Positions 1-13,322 are shown, counted from the stretch's first letter. The stretch is DNA of 64,000 nt from Providencia stuartii (GCA_900455155.1 UGUC01000002.1:186001-250000), one strand, 5' to 3'. The notes: generated by a model from the letters alone, not told the origin. Numbers and translations are program-made.

Positions 1-2400
<2,400 letters not shown>

Positions 2401-2410
2401 TGAATTAGCT

Positions 2411-2824
2411 CTAATTATGTCTTTGTTGCCAAAAGGCATTTAGTCCATCACGGACACGTTGCACATCGCGCTCCGTGCCTAATAATTCAAATCGATATAA
2501 GTAGGGAACTTGGCACTTTGTGGCGATGATATCGCCCGCAATCGCATAAGCTTCGCCAAAATTAGTGTTACCAGCGGCAATAACCCCACGAATTAATCGT
2601 CGATTTGATTCAATATTCAAAAAACGGATCACTTCTTTCGGAACTGCACCTCGGCTGCCACCTCCCCCATAGGTCGGAAGGAGCAGGACAAATGGTGTGG
2701 TGGCAATGATGCTGCTTTGTTGTTCACCGATAGGCAAACGTGTTGCTGGCAGCCCAACCTTTTCAACAAAACGGTGACAGTTGCCAGAACGGCTCGAAAA
2801 ATAGATGAGTGATTCCGTTTGCAT
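2411..2824 (-). CDS. nrdI: Flavodoxin-like assembly protein NrdI
   Basis: NrdI is the FMN flavoprotein that supplies the oxidant for assembly of the dimanganese-tyrosyl radical in NrdF. The 137-residue product has the phosphate-binding loop [12 protein letters not shown] near the N-terminus, the LLPTYGGGG segment, and the [18 protein letters not shown] flavin-binding loop, all typical of the family (136 residues in E. coli). It sits 9 bp after nrdH and 10 bp before nrdE in the conserved nrdHIEF order. Confidence 0.96.
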   Translation of the reverse strand: MQTESLIYFSSRSGNCHRFVEKVGLPATRLPIGEQQSSIIATTPFVLLLPTYGGGGSRGAVPKEVIRFLNIESNRRLIRGVIAAGNTNFGEAYAIAGDIIATKCQVPYLYRFELLGTERDVQRVRDGLNAFWQQRHN

Positions 2825-2833
2825 AATCCGCTC

Positions 2834-3061
2834 CTAAGCTGAAAGGCGGCTGATCATATCAGGGCGAAAGCCGGACCAATGCTCTTGATCAGCAACGACA
2901 ACAGGAACTTGCTGGTAACCCAATTTGCGAACAAACTGTAGAGCTTCATCATCTTGAGTGAGGTCGATGACCTGATATGGAATGCTTTTACGTTCTAGGG
3001 CTTGGTAAGTGGCATGACATTGAACGCAGTCGGGTTTACTGTAAATCGTAATAATGGCCAT
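2834..3061 (-). CDS. nrdH: Glutaredoxin-like electron donor NrdH
   Basis: Small thioredoxin-reductase-dependent redoxin that reduces NrdEF. The 75 residues contain the CVQC active site at positions 11-14 (KPDCVQCHAT), the cis-proline segment QVPVVV and the NrdH-type WSGFRPDMI motif near the C-terminus. It is slightly shorter than E. coli NrdH (81 residues) because the variable tail is short. It is the first gene of the operon, with the NrdR and Fur-like sites directly upstream. Confidence 0.95.
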   Translation of the reverse strand: MAIITIYSKPDCVQCHATYQALERKSIPYQVIDLTQDDEALQFVRKLGYQQVPVVVADQEHWSGFRPDMISRLSA

Positions 3062-3117
3062 ATTAAGTACCTTTAGGTGTACTGAATACTATCAGTAGTG
3101 TGATGATTGGTATTTAA

Positions 3118-3164
3118 AGACTATATATAGATCTAATTTTTTTCAACCACACAATATATAGTGG
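3118..3164 (-). promoter_or_regulatory. Tandem NrdR boxes upstream of nrdHIEF
   Basis: Two near-palindromic AT-core sites occur here. The nrdH-distal one at 3149-3164 reads ACACAATATATAGTGG and matches 15 of 16 positions of the NrdR consensus. The nrdH-proximal one at 3118-3133 is centred on CTATATATAG. Their centres are 31 bp apart, three helical turns, the usual geometry for NrdR repressor pairs at nrd promoters. They lie 57-103 bp before the nrdH start. Confidence 0.8.
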
Positions 3165-3179
3165 TATGGAAATATTGAA

Positions 3180-3194
3180 TGATAATTATTCTAA
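3180..3194. promoter_or_regulatory. Possible Fur box at the nrdHIEF promoter
   Basis: TGATAAT-T-ATTCTAA matches the 7-1-7 Fur inverted repeat at 12 of 14 arm positions. Iron control of nrdHIEF by Fur is known in E. coli, so the context fits. AT-rich intergenic DNA makes chance matches likely, hence moderate confidence. Confidence 0.4.
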
Positions 3195-3351
3195 TTAATG
3201 GCTAGGTAGTTATTTATATTGGAAAATTAAATTTTGAGGATTTGAATAGTTCTGTTATCAAGTCTGAGAAAAAATATTATTGCCAAGTAGAAATAATACA
3301 GTTTATAACTGTATATACGATCAGATAATCGCACTCTCTTAAGGGGATATT

Positions 3352-3822
3352 ATGTATTGTCAATATTTGGCTGCACCGGAAAAATTTCCTAAACCGTGGG
3401 TACAAATCACGGCGGATGACGAGGGGGTAACCAGTATCTATTTTGTTGAGCAAAAGAGTTATCCAGAACAGAAAAATACGCATTCTGAGTTGTGTGTTAA
3501 ACAACTGACAGAATATTTTAACCATCAACGTAAAGAATTCACGGTAAAGTTAAATCCACAAGGCACTGAATTTCAAAAGAAAGTATGGGGGCACCTTTGT
3601 AGTATTCCTTTTGGTGAGCGTTGGAGCTATAAGGATCTGGCTTTAAAACTCGGTTCTGTGAATTATTGCCGCGCGGTGGGGATGGCAAACTCACGTAATC
3701 CGATTTCGTTGATTGTTCCTTGCCATCGCGTATTAGGTCATGACGGCAAGCTGGTCGGCTATACCGGAGGGTTAGATATCAAGGATTGGTTATTAGCGCA
3801 TGAAAAGGAATATGCTAATTAG
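3352..3822 (+). CDS. ogt: Methylated-DNA--protein-cysteine methyltransferase
   Basis: Suicide repair enzyme that transfers O6-alkyl groups from guanine to its own cysteine. The 156-residue protein has the canonical IVPCHRVLG motif with the acceptor Cys at residue 124, preceded by the helix-turn-helix region (YKDLALKLGSVNYCRAVGMANSRNP, residues about 91-115). It lacks an AdaA-type N-terminal domain, and its length fits Ogt (171 residues in E. coli). An AAGGGG ribosome site precedes the ATG. It is divergent from nrdH and probably monocistronic. Confidence 0.92.
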   Translation: MYCQYLAAPEKFPKPWVQITADDEGVTSIYFVEQKSYPEQKNTHSELCVKQLTEYFNHQRKEFTVKLNPQGTEFQKKVWGHLCSIPFGERWSYKDLALKLGSVNYCRAVGMANSRNPISLIVPCHRVLGHDGKLVGYTGGLDIKDWLLAHEKEYAN

Positions 3823-4028
3823 TTCAGTGAGTTTAATATTATTATTGGGATTAATTACTATTATAAAGAATAATTCATGTTAAATGAGAAATTTATCCCA
3901 ATAAATAATATTTTTTTATATATTTTGTCAATTTTCGTGATCTAGGTTGTAGACAAGTTACTTGTATATCTGTTGTACTGAACCTGACACTGATGGTGTG
4001 TCTATTTTTATTTAAAGGTAATAATTTG

Positions 4029-4239
4029 ATGTCTAAAGTTAAAGGTAACGTTAAGTGGTTCAACGAGTCTAAAGGTTTCGGTTTTATCACTCCAGAAGAT
4101 GGCAGCAAAGATGTGTTTTGTTCACTTTTCTGCTATTGCGAGCGAAGGTTTCAAAACCCTAGCAGAAGGTCAGAAAGTTGAATTTGAAATCACTGAAGGT
4201 GCTAAAGGCCCATCTGCTGTAAACGTTGTCTCTCTGTAA
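4029..4239 (+). pseudogene. cspE: Cold-shock protein CspE, frameshifted
   Basis: The reading starts [20 protein letters not shown], with the RNP1 motif KGFGFI. After KDVF it loses frame at a run of four T (4116-4119). With three T the frame continues [18 protein letters not shown] and ends AVNVVSL, giving a normal 69-residue CspE with intact RNP2 (VFVHFSAI). CspE is a single-strand nucleic-acid chaperone and antiterminator. A homopolymer insertion, probably a sequencing artefact, is the only defect. The intrinsic terminator at 4268 follows. Confidence 0.9.
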
Positions 4240-4267
4240 TTTAAACAAATAGAAACGAACAGCCTCT

Positions 4268-4303
4268 AAACTCGCCCCAGTTCATCTGGGGCGAGTTTTA
4301 TTT
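4268..4303 (+). terminator. Rho-independent terminator of cspE
   Basis: A 13-bp inverted repeat (AAACTCGCCCCAG at 4268-4280 and its complement at 4286-4298) with a 5-nt loop is followed by TTTTATTTG. It lies 29 bp after the cspE stop. Confidence 0.9.
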
Positions 4304-4326
4304 GCCTCTTAGATTTTGGGGGCACA

Positions 4327-4356
4327 AATAAAAAAGCCTCGAATTTTCGAGGCTTG
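4327..4356 (-). terminator. Rho-independent terminator of lipA
   Basis: On the minus strand AAGCCTCGAAAATTCGAGGCTT forms a tight hairpin followed by TTTTTTA. It lies about 25 bp past the lipA stop and faces the cspE terminator. Confidence 0.9.
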
Positions 4357-4381
4357 ATAGACAGGGTGATAAACGTCGTGA

Positions 4382-5349
4382 CTATTTAACTTCTTCGCCT
4401 TTGGCTTGTAGGTCTGCATGGTAAGATGAGCGTACGAACGGACCACAAGCCGCGTGGGTAAAGCCCATCGCCATAGCCTCTTCTTTCATTTCATCAAATT
4501 CAGCAGGGCTAACATAGCGCTTAACCGGAAGGTGATGGCGGCTTGGTTGGAGGTACTGACCAAGCGTTAGCATGGTAACGCCATGACGGCGCAAATCGCG
4601 CATTACTTCAATAATTTCTTCGTTAGTTTCACCTAAGCCAAACCATCAAACCTGATTTGGTTGGGATGTCTGGATGCGCTTCTTTGAACCTTTCAAGTAG
4701 CTTTAATGACCAATCATAATTTGCGCCGGGACGTACTTGACGATAAAGACGCGGCACATTCTCAAGGTTATGGTTAAATACATCCGGTGGTGTTTCGGTC
4801 AAGATCTCTAAAGCACGATCCATTCTGCCTCTAAAATCTGGCACTAATGTTTCGATTTTAATCGAGGGGCTTTTTTCACGAATAGCGCTAATACAATCTG
4901 CAAAGTGCTGTGCTCCGCCGTCTCGTAAATCGTCACGATCCACCGAGGTGATCACGACATAGCGAAGCCCCATATCTTTAATGGTTTGAGCAAGTTTAAC
5001 TGGCCTCGTTAGCATCGGGGGCATTTGGGCGGCCATGGGCAACATCACAGAATGGGCAACGGCGTGTACAGATAGCACCGAGGATCATAAAAGTGGCTGT
5101 ACCGTGATTAAAACATTCAGATAGGTTAGGGCAAGAGGCCTCTTCACAAACAGAGTGCAGGCCATTTTTGCGCATAGCGGCTTTGATCCCCTGAATACGG
5201 GTCGAGTCAGCCGGTAACCTAATTTTCATCCAATCAGGCTTACGTAGAATCTCTTCACGTTCTGTAACAACGTTTTTAACAGGGATCAGCGCCATTTTAT
5301 CGGCGTCACGATATTTAATTCCGCGTTCTATCTGAATTGGTTTACTCAT
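4382..5349 (-). pseudogene. lipA: Lipoyl synthase LipA, two frameshifts
   Basis: Radical-SAM enzyme that inserts two sulfurs into octanoyl-lipoyl domains. The three frame pieces join into a full LipA of about 321 residues. Visible are the auxiliary cluster cysteines ([12 protein letters not shown]) and the radical-SAM triad CTRRCPFC. The first shift is an extra C at 5004-5005, where ANEPVKLAQ becomes ANEAS-stop. The second is an extra A at 4640-4642, where [12 protein letters not shown] becomes GLMVWLR-stop. Both are +1 in short runs. lipB lies directly upstream, without the ybeF gene found between them in E. coli. Confidence 0.92.
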
Positions 5350-5472
5350 AATTATACCGGTTCCAGTTATCTTTTTGAGTTATTGGATAAGTTGATACTA
5401 GGAATAAAAGTATGGGAGCCGTGACTTATCCATTAAAATTTTTTTTAAAAATGTTAAAAAATTATAGCATCA

Positions 5473-6118
5473 TTATTGAACAATATGAAATCCCAGTGTG
5501 TCACAGAACTGTTCAATTAGCACGGGTTGAACATCTGGTAATGTCAGGTTGGGAATGAAATGACACATCTGTGTCATCTTTAATTGCGAATAACCACAAG
5601 GGTTGATGCGGTTGAAAGGTTCTAGATCCATATTGATATTGAGCGCTAATCCATGGAAAGAGCAACCTTTTCGAATGCGTAGACCTAGCGAACAAACTTT
5701 ATCACCATTGATATACACGCCGGGGGGCATCAGGGCGTGGATAAGCTTCAATTTGGTAATGTGCAAGTGTCTTCACAACCGTCGTTTCAAGAGCCGTGAC
5801 TAAATCGCGAACGCCTAACTTGTTACGTTTGAGATCAAGCATGACATACATCACTTGCTGACCAGGGCCATGATAAGTGACTTGGCCGCCCCTATCACTT
5901 TGGATCACGGGGATCTCTCCGGGAGCGAGCAGATGTTCAGCCTTACCTGCTTGGCCTTGGGTAAAGACGCGAGGATGTTCGACAAGCCATAGCTCATCGG
6001 CGGTCTCTTTGTCGCGGTTTTCAGTGAACTGGTGCATCGCATCAGAAACGCGTTGATAAGGGGCAAGCCCTAATTGACGTACAATAATGGTTCGTGCTGA
6101 CAATGTTTTAACATCCAC
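5473..6118 (-). pseudogene. lipB: Octanoyl transferase LipB, frameshifted
   Basis: Transfers octanoate from acyl carrier protein to lipoyl domains, feeding LipA. The N-terminal 130 residues ([19 protein letters not shown] motif, AYPRPDAP) are in one frame. The rest ([28 protein letters not shown], with the catalytic Lys and Cys) is in the next. The switch is a run of six G on the plus strand (5722-5727); five would restore DAPGVYING. Joined length is about 214 residues, as in E. coli (213). Confidence 0.92.
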
Positions 6119-6324
6119 ATTAGAAATGTGCCAGTAGTATAACGCTGGTAGCGGGTTATCGCCAGTTTTGTCATGTTATGAAAATGTTATATTGAGGGTT
6201 GACGCAATCTATTTGTGTTATGCAAAGTAACCTGTAACGCTATCTAGCGGGAAAAAAGGCAGGTATTTGGACCCAGAAACGGTGAAAGTTTTTATATAGG
6301 GGGAGTAATATAAAAGATGTTAGG

Positions 6325-6358
6325 AAAAAACCGAGTGGGTTTAAGCCACCCGATTTTT
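6325..6358 (-). terminator. Terminator after ybeD
   Basis: A hairpin (CGAGTGG paired to CCACCCG with one mismatch, 7-nt loop) is flanked by A6 on the left and T5 on the right. It can therefore act in either direction, and it lies just past the ybeD stop. Confidence 0.65.
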
Positions 6359-6376
6359 GATAAGACACAAAGTGAA

Positions 6377-6640
6377 TTACAGAACCATTCTAACGCGCTC
6401 TAATGCACCAAGCTCTTCATATAATTTTTCGATTTGCTCAATATGCGTTGCATTAATGGTAATCGAAACGGAGTGGTAATTGCCTTTGCTACTCGGCTTC
6501 ACTTCTGGAGAATAGTCGCCCGGAGCATGGCGCTGAACCACTTCAACGACCTGATCAACCAGCTCCGGCTCCGCTAATCCCATCACTTTGTAAGTGAATG
6601 AGCAGGGGAACTCAAGTAGTTCGTTTAATTTCGTTTTCAT
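6377..6640 (-). CDS. ybeD: YbeD family regulatory protein (DUF493)
   Basis: An 87-residue protein nearly identical to E. coli YbeD ([49 protein letters not shown]). It has an ACT-like alpha/beta fold and unknown biochemical role. The start at 6640 matches the family; the ATG at 6658 would add six residues (MLLGAP). It lies between dacA and lipB as in E. coli. Confidence 0.93.
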   Translation of the reverse strand: MKTKLNELLEFPCSFTYKVMGLAEPELVDQVVEVVQRHAPGDYSPEVKPSSKGNYHSVSITINATHIEQIEKLYEELGALERVRMVL

Positions 6641-6666
6641 GGGCGCTCCTAATAACAATAATAGTG

Positions 6667-6693
6667 TTTGAAGGGGGATTCCCCCCCTTCAAA
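6667..6693 (-). terminator. GC-rich hairpin between dacA and ybeD
   Basis: TTTGAAGGGGG (6667-6677) and CCCCCTTCAAA (6683-6693) form a perfect 11-bp stem with a 5-nt loop, followed on the minus strand by CACTATTATTG. It is likely an attenuator or weak terminator after dacA. No long T run follows. Confidence 0.5.
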
Positions 6694-6740
6694 CTTTCAG
6701 ATATACACTATATGGGGATGATATATATCTGATTCAAGGG

Positions 6741-7950
6741 TTAGCCAAACCAGCGATGGAACAGTAACTTAATATAGTCAATTAAACGACTGAAAAAGCC
6801 ACCTTCTTCCACATCTTTCAGCACGACCAGAGGGCGTTGTTCGATGGTTTTACCATCAAGTTGGAAATTAATAGTTCCAACTGCTTGCCCTTTTTTCAGT
6901 GGTGCTTCTAGCTCGGATGTTGAGATATCATAGCTTGCTTTAAGATCTTTTAAACGTCCACGAGGGATAGTTAAGAACAGATCTTCTGTTACCCCAAGTT
7001 TAACGTTATTTTCATCACCAAACCAAAACAGGCTCGGAGGCAAACTCAACCCCCGCTTGTAGCGGCTTGACGGTTTCATAAAAGCGGAAGCCATACGTGA
7101 GCAGTTTTTTACTTTCTGCATCACGGCCTTTCATACTTTTACCGCCCATTACGACGGAAATAAGGCGCATTTGGCCCTCTGTTGCGGAGGCAACTAAATT
7201 ATACCCCGCAGCATTAGTGTGGCCTGTTTTAATGCCATCAACTGAGAGACTTTTATCCCATAACAAACCATTACGGTTAGTTTGGCGAATATTGTTAAAA
7301 GTGAACTCTTTTTCTTTGTAGATAGCATATTCATCGGGAACATCACGTATCAGAGCCTGTCCGAGTAATGCCATGTCACGTGCTGAGCTATATTGGCCTT
7401 CAGCATCTAAACCATGAACGGTTTGAAAATGGGTATTTTGTAAGCCCAGTTTGCTGACGTAGCCATTCATCAATTGGATGAAATTCGCTTGGTCACCCGC
7501 GACATAGTCCGCCATGGCAACACAAGCATCGTTACCTGATTGTAAGTTAATTCCACGAGTTAATTGAGAAACACTCACGCGGTCGCCGGGTTTCAGGAAC
7601 ATTAATGAGGAACCCTTAAATATTGGGTTACCTGTTGCCCATGCATCTTCGTTGACAGTGACAATATCCTCTGCACCGATTTTGCCTGACTTGATCGCTT
7701 GACCAATAACATAGCTGGTCATCATTTTAGTCAAACTCGCAGGGTCACGGCGTTGATCCGCATTCTTTTCAGCAAGCACTTTACCTGAGTTGTAATCAAT
7801 CAAGATATAGGCTTCTGCATCAATTTCAGGTACTGCTGGAACAGGGCTATTTGGGAATGGCTCGTTAGCATTTGCCTGTGTCATAGTGAAAAGTAGCGAT
7901 GCACCTAGCAAGGTATGACGAAGGGTGCGTGATGGGGCAAAATTTTTCAT
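6741..7950 (-). pseudogene. dacA: D-alanyl-D-alanine carboxypeptidase DacA (PBP5), frameshifted
   Basis: Periplasmic penicillin-binding protein that trims peptidoglycan pentapeptides. It has a signal peptide (ending near TQANA), the SLTK serine motif, SGN (QSGNDA) and KTG (GIKTGHT). The C-terminal piece with the beta-rich domain and amphipathic membrane anchor ([18 protein letters not shown]) is in another frame. The shift is an A4 run at 7025-7028 (T4 in the gene); T3 gives ASEPVWFGDENN. Joined length is about 402 residues, against 403 in E. coli. Confidence 0.92.
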
Positions 7951-8095
7951 GTTTGTATTGTTACATCCGGAATTCGGTTAACACAAGGAGGCGCAGTTTA
8001 GCAAAAGTACAAGGATTGATTAATGCTTGCGCCAATGTTTTTACAATATTTTATACAGATCACATTTCAAGTTACTAGTCGGTTATCGAGCAAAT

Positions 8096-8130
8096 AAAAA
8101 AGCCCCTTGATATGTTTAGGTTAAGAGGCG
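8096..8130 (-). terminator. Rho-independent terminator of rlpA
   Basis: On the minus strand GCCTCTT pairs with AAGGGGC (one G-T pair) around a 13-nt loop, followed by TTTTTTATTTG. It lies about 45 bp after the rlpA stop. Confidence 0.75.
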
Positions 8131-8176
8131 TCATTATTGTTGGTACTGATAATTTGAATAGTGATGAATACCTACC

Positions 8177-9155
8177 TTATGGAGCGACAACCATCGACGT
8201 TTGATTTAGTTCAGCCTGAATTCGGCCTTGTAGATCCACAGCCTGTTGCCTATCTGCAAATGGCCCTAATTGAACACGATAAATATTGTTGTAGGGCTGT
8301 AAGCGGCCGGGAACACCAAACTGACTTTTCAATTTTTCCAACATAGTTTTTGGCGTTGCTTTGATTTCCGATAGCACCAACTTGAACTAAATAACCTCTT
8401 TCAGGAACGGCAGGAGTACTTGGCGTCGCTTGAGGGGCTTCTGGCTCAGGGGTTTTTAAGCTGCTTTCAGGCACAACGGGCTCCATTGGGGCTGTTGGCT
8501 GTTTCACTGGGAGCACATTTTCAGGGGTTGGTAAATTTTCCATTACAGGCGTTCCCATTGGGCCGGAGCCTAGCTGAGGGCGCCCTGGCAGGGCATAACT
8601 TTGTTTAACAAAGTTTGAGCCAACCGTACCTGGTCCTGATAGAGAGCCATCTTGAGCGACTTGGATAGCATCAATTTTGATGCGTGTGGTTGGCATTAAA
8701 TTGAGGCGATCAGCAACGGCGCGAGAAACAGCGATGCTTTTGCCTTGTGTATAAGGGCCTCTATCATTCACACGAACAACCATCATTCGGCCATTCATCA
8801 TGTTAGTGATACGCACATAGCTTGGAATAGGTAAAGTCGGGTGGGCTGCTGTTAATTCAATAGGGTTAACTCGCTCACCAATTGCTGTCATATTCCCTGC
8901 TGACTCTGAACCAAAGATAGAGGCATAACCTACTTGTGAAAATTGCGATGCGTCGCGAACAATTTGGTATTGCTGGCCGTTACGCTGATAGTCACTGTTG
9001 GCTGTTGGATGAAAAGGCTCATAATGAGGCTCTGCGCCAAGCACGTCTTGAGCAGGTACAGCCGGTACATTACTAGGCTGCTTAATGTTCTCTTCTGTGA
9101 CACAACCACTAAGTAATGCAGTCGTAATGCCAAGCATAATCCATTGAAAACGCAT
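8177..9155 (-). pseudogene. rlpA: Septal ring lytic transglycosylase lipoprotein RlpA, frameshifted
   Basis: Outer-membrane lipoprotein that cleaves denuded septal glycans. A lipobox LSGC ends the signal peptide. A double-psi beta-barrel follows (VGYASIFG, RVNDRGPY with the catalytic Asp, VSRAVADRLNLM). After a Pro-rich linker comes a C-terminal SPOR domain (GYLVQVGAIGN). The frame breaks at T5 at 8347-8351 (A5 in the gene); A4 restores NAKTMLEKLKSQFGVPGRL and the SPOR domain. Joined length is about 325 residues. It starts 1 bp after the mrdB stop. Confidence 0.9.
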
Positions 9156-9156
9156 A

Positions 9157-10281
9157 CTAAGCCTCTTTTATAAACTCTTGGAAAGAAATTTTTCTGTGTG
9201 TATGAATAGACATGATAATACCGAATCCGGCCATTAAAACAATCAGTGCCGATCCCCCATAACTGACGAGCGGTAGAGGTACTCCAACCACAGGTAAGAT
9301 ACCACTAACCATGCCAATATTAACGAATACATAAACAAAGAGGATCAACATTAAGCCACCAGCCATGACGCGACCAAAGGTGTTTTGTGCGTTTGCTGCG
9401 ATATAAAGCCCACGCATGATCAGTAACAGATATAAGCCGAGTAAGACCAATACACCAATTAAGCCAAGCTCCTCCGCTAATACGGCAAAAATAAAGTCAG
9501 TATGGCGCTCAGGTAGAAACTCAAGCTGTGATTGTGTTCCATGTAGCCAGCCTTTACCCATCAGCCCCCCAGAACCAATCGCGATTTTTGATTGGATAAT
9601 ATGATAGCCAGCGCCTAATGGGTCGGTTTCAGGGTCGAGTAGCATCATGACGCGGGTTCGTTGGTAATCATGCATCAAGAAAAACCACAATAGCGGAATA
9701 AAAGCGGCAAGGGCGGTTGCGGCGATAGTGATTAAACGCCAGCTCATTCCTGCTAAAAAGAGCACAAATATCCCCGATGCGGCAACTAAGATAGAGGTAC
9801 CAAGGTCGGGTTGTGCGGCAACTAACAAGGTAGGCGTAAAAATAAGCACGAGCGCTATCATAGTATTTTTTAGTGATGGCGGACAGAGGTCTCGGTTCAT
9901 AAAGCGCGCCACCATCAAAGGAACCGCTATTTTAGCAATTTCGGAAGGCTGGAAGCGGATAATCCCCAGATCGAGCCACCGTTGTGCCCCTTTACTGATT
10001 TGCCCGAAAACATCGACAAAAATTAGCAAAATAACGCAAAAGATATATAAATGAGGGGCAAGGTTTTCATATAGGCGCGGAGGAATTTGCGCCATGATGA
10101 TCATGACGATAAATCCTGAAGCGATTTGCCCCAATTTTCTTTCCATCATTTCAGGGTCTTGCCCGCTAGCACTCCACATAATAAACGCACTGTAAGCAAG
10201 TAACGCTAAAATAATTAACAGCATAGGCACATCGATGTGCAGGCGCGCTGAGAGTGATAATTTTTTCTTATCGTCTGTCAT
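9157..10281 (-). CDS. mrdB: Rod-shape peptidoglycan glycosyltransferase RodA
   Basis: SEDS-family polymerase of the elongasome, an inner-membrane partner of PBP2. The 374 residues have about ten membrane segments and the SEDS signatures [45 protein letters not shown] and [13 protein letters not shown]. It is nearly collinear with E. coli RodA (370). It begins 4 bp after mrdA and is translationally linked. Confidence 0.96.
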   Translation of the reverse strand: MTDDKKKLSLSARLHIDVPMLLIILALLAYSAFIMWSASGQDPEMMERKLGQIASGFIVMIIMAQIPPRLYENLAPHLYIFCVILLIFVDVFGQISKGAQRWLDLGIIRFQPSEIAKIAVPLMVARFMNRDLCPPSLKNTMIALVLIFTPTLLVAAQPDLGTSILVAASGIFVLFLAGMSWRLITIAATALAAFIPLLWFFLMHDYQRTRVMMLLDPETDPLGAGYHIIQSKIAIGSGGLMGKGWLHGTQSQLEFLPERHTDFIFAVLAEELGLIGVLVLLGLYLLLIMRGLYIAANAQNTFGRVMAGGLMLILFVYVFVNIGMVSGILPVVGVPLPLVSYGGSALIVLMAGFGIIMSIHTHRKISFQEFIKEA

Positions 10282-10285
10282 AGTG

Positions 10286-12175
10286 TTAACGGTCTTCCTC
10301 AGTGCCTGTTGGTACGCTATTAACCTCTATTTTATTATCACCTAATAAAACATGGTCAAATATTTGCCTAACGATATCGCCGACAGAAGGGCCAGCGCCA
10401 CCATTTTCTAAAATAATGGCGACCGCAACGGTTGGTTTATCGTAGGGGGCATAGGCAATCATTAGTTTATGATCGCGTAAATGCTCGGCTAATTTGCTGG
10501 CGTTATAGGTTTCGTAACTAAACACCTGAGCAGTTCCTGATTTCGCTGCTGCCTTATATGGCGTGCCGATAAAACTACGTCTTCCTGTACCGTTTGGTGC
10601 ATTGGCGACACCGTACATTCCTTGCTTCGCGAGCTCCCAATAACCTGAATGGATATCACCAATCTGAGCCGTCTCTTTATCTTCGTAAGGCACCATCGCA
10701 TTGCCGAGCTTGGTGCCATACAATAAATGAGGGGTTTTCACTTGACCGTCATTGATGAGTGTCATCAAGGCTTTTGACATTTGAATTGGCGTTGCGGTCC
10801 AGTAGCCTTGTCCAATGCCGACAGGTATAGTATCCCCTTGATACCAAGGTTTTTTATAGCGTTTTTGCTTCCACTCTCGAGTCGGCATAATACCTGCTCG
10901 CTCTTCGGCAAGGTCGATACCAGTATAATCGCCAAAGCCAAATTTCTTCATCCAATCGGATATTCTATCAATCCCCATATCATAGGCGACTTGATAGAAG
11001 AACGTATCTGCAGACTCAATGATTGACTTCACCACATTTAATTTGCCATGCCCCCAACGCTTCCAGTCACGATAGCGTTTTTCAGAGCCTGGAAGCTGCC
11101 ACCAACCTGGGTCAAAGATAGTCGTTGAAGGGGTGATCACCTTTTCGCTTAACGCCGCAACCGAAATAAAAGGTTTTACGGTTGAAGCGGGAGGATAAAG
11201 GCCTTGAGTTGTTCGGTTAATTAACGGCCTATCAGGGTTGTTTAAGAGTGCTTGATAGTCTTTGTTTGATATACCGTTAACAAATAAGTTCGGGTCATAG
11301 CTTGGGTTAGAGACCAATGCCAATATTTCACCATTACGCGGGTCAGTGACAACCACCGCGGCACGACTCGTTGTCAGCAGTTTTTCAATATAAATTTGCA
11401 GTTCAAGATCGATAGTTAAGTAGATATCTCGGCCTGCTTGCGGCGGTTGCTCATGTAGCTGGCGGATAACACGCCCGCGGCTATTCACTTCAACCTCTTC
11501 ATAGCCTGTTTTCCCATGCAACACATCTTCATAGTAGCGCTCGATGCCTAATTTACCGATATCATGGCTGGCGGCATAGTTAGGCAGTTTTCCTTCTTTA
11601 TCAAGGCGCTCTACGTCTTTATCGTTGATCTTAGCAACATAACCAATGACATGGGTTAATGCCGAGCCATAAGGATAGGAGCGACGTTGGTAGCTTTTTA
11701 CTTCAAGCCCAGGGAAACGGTATTGGTTAACGGCAAAGCGCGCTACTTGTACTTCGTTTAGCTGTGTTTTTAGGGGGATAGAGGTAAAACGGCGGGAGCG
11801 TTTACGCTCTTTTTCAAAGTTAGCAATATCCTCATCGGTTAGACCGATGACATCACGCAGTTTATCCAGCGTGTCTTGGAGATCGGCCACTTTTTCAGGC
11901 ACAATTTCTAATTGGTAAAAGGTGCTATTTAAGGCTAATTGTCTGCCATTGCGGTCATAAATAATCCCGCGGCTAGGGGCAATGGGAACGAGTTTTATCC
12001 GGTTATCATTTGATCTTGTTTGATAATCCTCGTGGCGAACAACTTGTATATGATAGAGATTAGTAACAAGAACAGCAGTTAATAGCACAATGACGCCGAA
12101 TGCAATTAATGCTCGGCGAATAAATAACATTGATTCTGCTGTATGGTCGCGAAAAGGGGTGCGTTGATTTTTCAT
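10286..12175 (-). CDS. mrdA: Penicillin-binding protein 2 (elongation transpeptidase)
   Basis: Class B PBP that crosslinks peptidoglycan during rod elongation with RodA. The 629 residues (633 in E. coli) show an N-terminal membrane anchor (residues about 17-37), a dimerisation domain and the transpeptidase domain with PPASTVKPF (SxxK), SAD (second motif) and KSGTAQ (third motif). The [18 protein letters not shown] segment is also typical. It is intact and lies 32 bp after rlmH. Confidence 0.96.
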   Translation of the reverse strand: MKNQRTPFRDHTAESMLFIRRALIAFGVIVLLTAVLVTNLYHIQVVRHEDYQTRSNDNRIKLVPIAPSRGIIYDRNGRQLALNSTFYQLEIVPEKVADLQDTLDKLRDVIGLTDEDIANFEKERKRSRRFTSIPLKTQLNEVQVARFAVNQYRFPGLEVKSYQRRSYPYGSALTHVIGYVAKINDKDVERLDKEGKLPNYAASHDIGKLGIERYYEDVLHGKTGYEEVEVNSRGRVIRQLHEQPPQAGRDIYLTIDLELQIYIEKLLTTSRAAVVVTDPRNGEILALVSNPSYDPNLFVNGISNKDYQALLNNPDRPLINRTTQGLYPPASTVKPFISVAALSEKVITPSTTIFDPGWWQLPGSEKRYRDWKRWGHGKLNVVKSIIESADTFFYQVAYDMGIDRISDWMKKFGFGDYTGIDLAEERAGIMPTREWKQKRYKKPWYQGDTIPVGIGQGYWTATPIQMSKALMTLINDGQVKTPHLLYGTKLGNAMVPYEDKETAQIGDIHSGYWELAKQGMYGVANAPNGTGRRSFIGTPYKAAAKSGTAQVFSYETYNASKLAEHLRDHKLMIAYAPYDKPTVAVAIILENGGAGPSVGDIVRQIFDHVLLGDNKIEVNSVPTGTEEDR

Positions 12176-12207
12176 CCCACTGCCATATTGAACATATTAA
12201 AAACTGA

Positions 12208-12678
12208 CTATTCCCGATGATAAGGGTGGTTAGTCGTAATACTCCACGCACGATAAAGACTTTCTGCAACAAGTACTCTAACAAGAGGGTGGGGCAGTGT
12301 CAGTGGAGATAATGACCAACTTTGCATGGCGGCTTCTTTACAAGCAGGTGCAAGTCCTTCAGGGCCACCGATGAGCAGGCTAACATTGCGACCATCTTGT
12401 TTCCAATTTTCAAGTTGGTTAGCAAGTTTTGGGGTATCCCACTTCTCACCGGGTATATCCAATGTGACAATCCGATTACCTTTGCCGACGGCTGCCAGCA
12501 TCAGTTCACCTTCTTTCTCGAGAATGCGTTTAATATCTGCGTTTTTCCCGCGTTTCCCTGCTGGGATCTCAATCAGTTCGAAAGGCATATCTTTAGGGAA
12601 ACGATGGAGATAATCCATAAAGCCGGTCTGAACCCAGTCCGGCATTTTTGTACCTACAGCAATGAGTTGTAATTTCAA
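12208..12678 (-). CDS. rlmH: 23S rRNA pseudouridine-1915 N3-methyltransferase RlmH
   Basis: SPOUT methyltransferase acting on assembled 70S ribosomes. The 156 residues (155 in E. coli) contain the SAM-binding trefoil-knot segments [11 protein letters not shown] and the C-terminal [24 protein letters not shown]. It lies 2 bp after rsfS. Confidence 0.96.
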   Translation of the reverse strand: MKLQLIAVGTKMPDWVQTGFMDYLHRFPKDMPFELIEIPAGKRGKNADIKRILEKEGELMLAAVGKGNRIVTLDIPGEKWDTPKLANQLENWKQDGRNVSLLIGGPEGLAPACKEAAMQSWSLSPLTLPHPLVRVLVAESLYRAWSITTNHPYHRE

Positions 12679-12680
12679 AC

Positions 12681-13007
12681 TCAGCTCCAGAGTTTCTCAA
12701 GTTCATACATACGACGGCTTTCGTCTTGCATGATATGAACAATAGCTTCACCAAGATCAACCACAATCCAGTCAGAAACCCCTTGGCCTTCAACACCGAG
12801 TGGGTGCAAGCCATTTTTACGGCAAGCTTCAATTAACCGGTCTGCAACAGACATTAAGTGACGACTTGATGTCCCAGTGCAGATGATCATTTGATCAGTG
12901 ATACTTGATTTACCATGAACATCGATCGAGATGATATCTTCAGCTTTTGCATCGTCAAGCTGATTGATAATAAATTGTTGGAGTTCAGTTCCTTGCAAAA
13001 GGTTCAC
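12681..13007 (-). CDS. rsfS: Ribosomal silencing factor RsfS
   Basis: Binds L14 on the 50S subunit and blocks subunit joining in starvation. The 108-residue protein has the DUF143 signatures [41 protein letters not shown] and ELEKLW. It is the first gene of the rsfS-rlmH-mrdA-mrdB-rlpA run. Confidence 0.95.
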   Translation of the reverse strand: MNLLQGTELQQFIINQLDDAKAEDIISIDVHGKSSITDQMIICTGTSSRHLMSVADRLIEACRKNGLHPLGVEGQGVSDWIVVDLGEAIVHIMQDESRRMYELEKLWS

Positions 13008-13322
13008 CTTTTATTCTAATTATACTCAGCCAATACATAATGCCAGTAGCTATCCCTTAGAAGCTATTGGCGCCACTAATTAGGAGACAACTCGAAGTAT
13101 GACGGGTATAACGTTAAACACTGTTTGTAATATACCTGTTAAGGCAGGGACATTTTACCCTAGATTTTCAGAAAAATCGGCTAAATTATTTTATATTCCT
13201 TAAGGTGTGTGATTTATATGAATAACTGGCGTTCAGGGCAAGAAATTTGTACAAACTTTACAAAGTGATAAATCAATAATCAGCCATCGTGAGTTTTATC
13301 TCGCAAAGCAAAGGAGCCATGC
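13008..13322. other. Divergent intergenic region rsfS / ybgA-like
   Basis: This 315-bp stretch should hold promoters for both flanking genes. An AAGGAG ribosome site at 13311-13316 decides the start of the plus-strand gene. I see no RNA gene or repeat. Confidence 0.5.
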
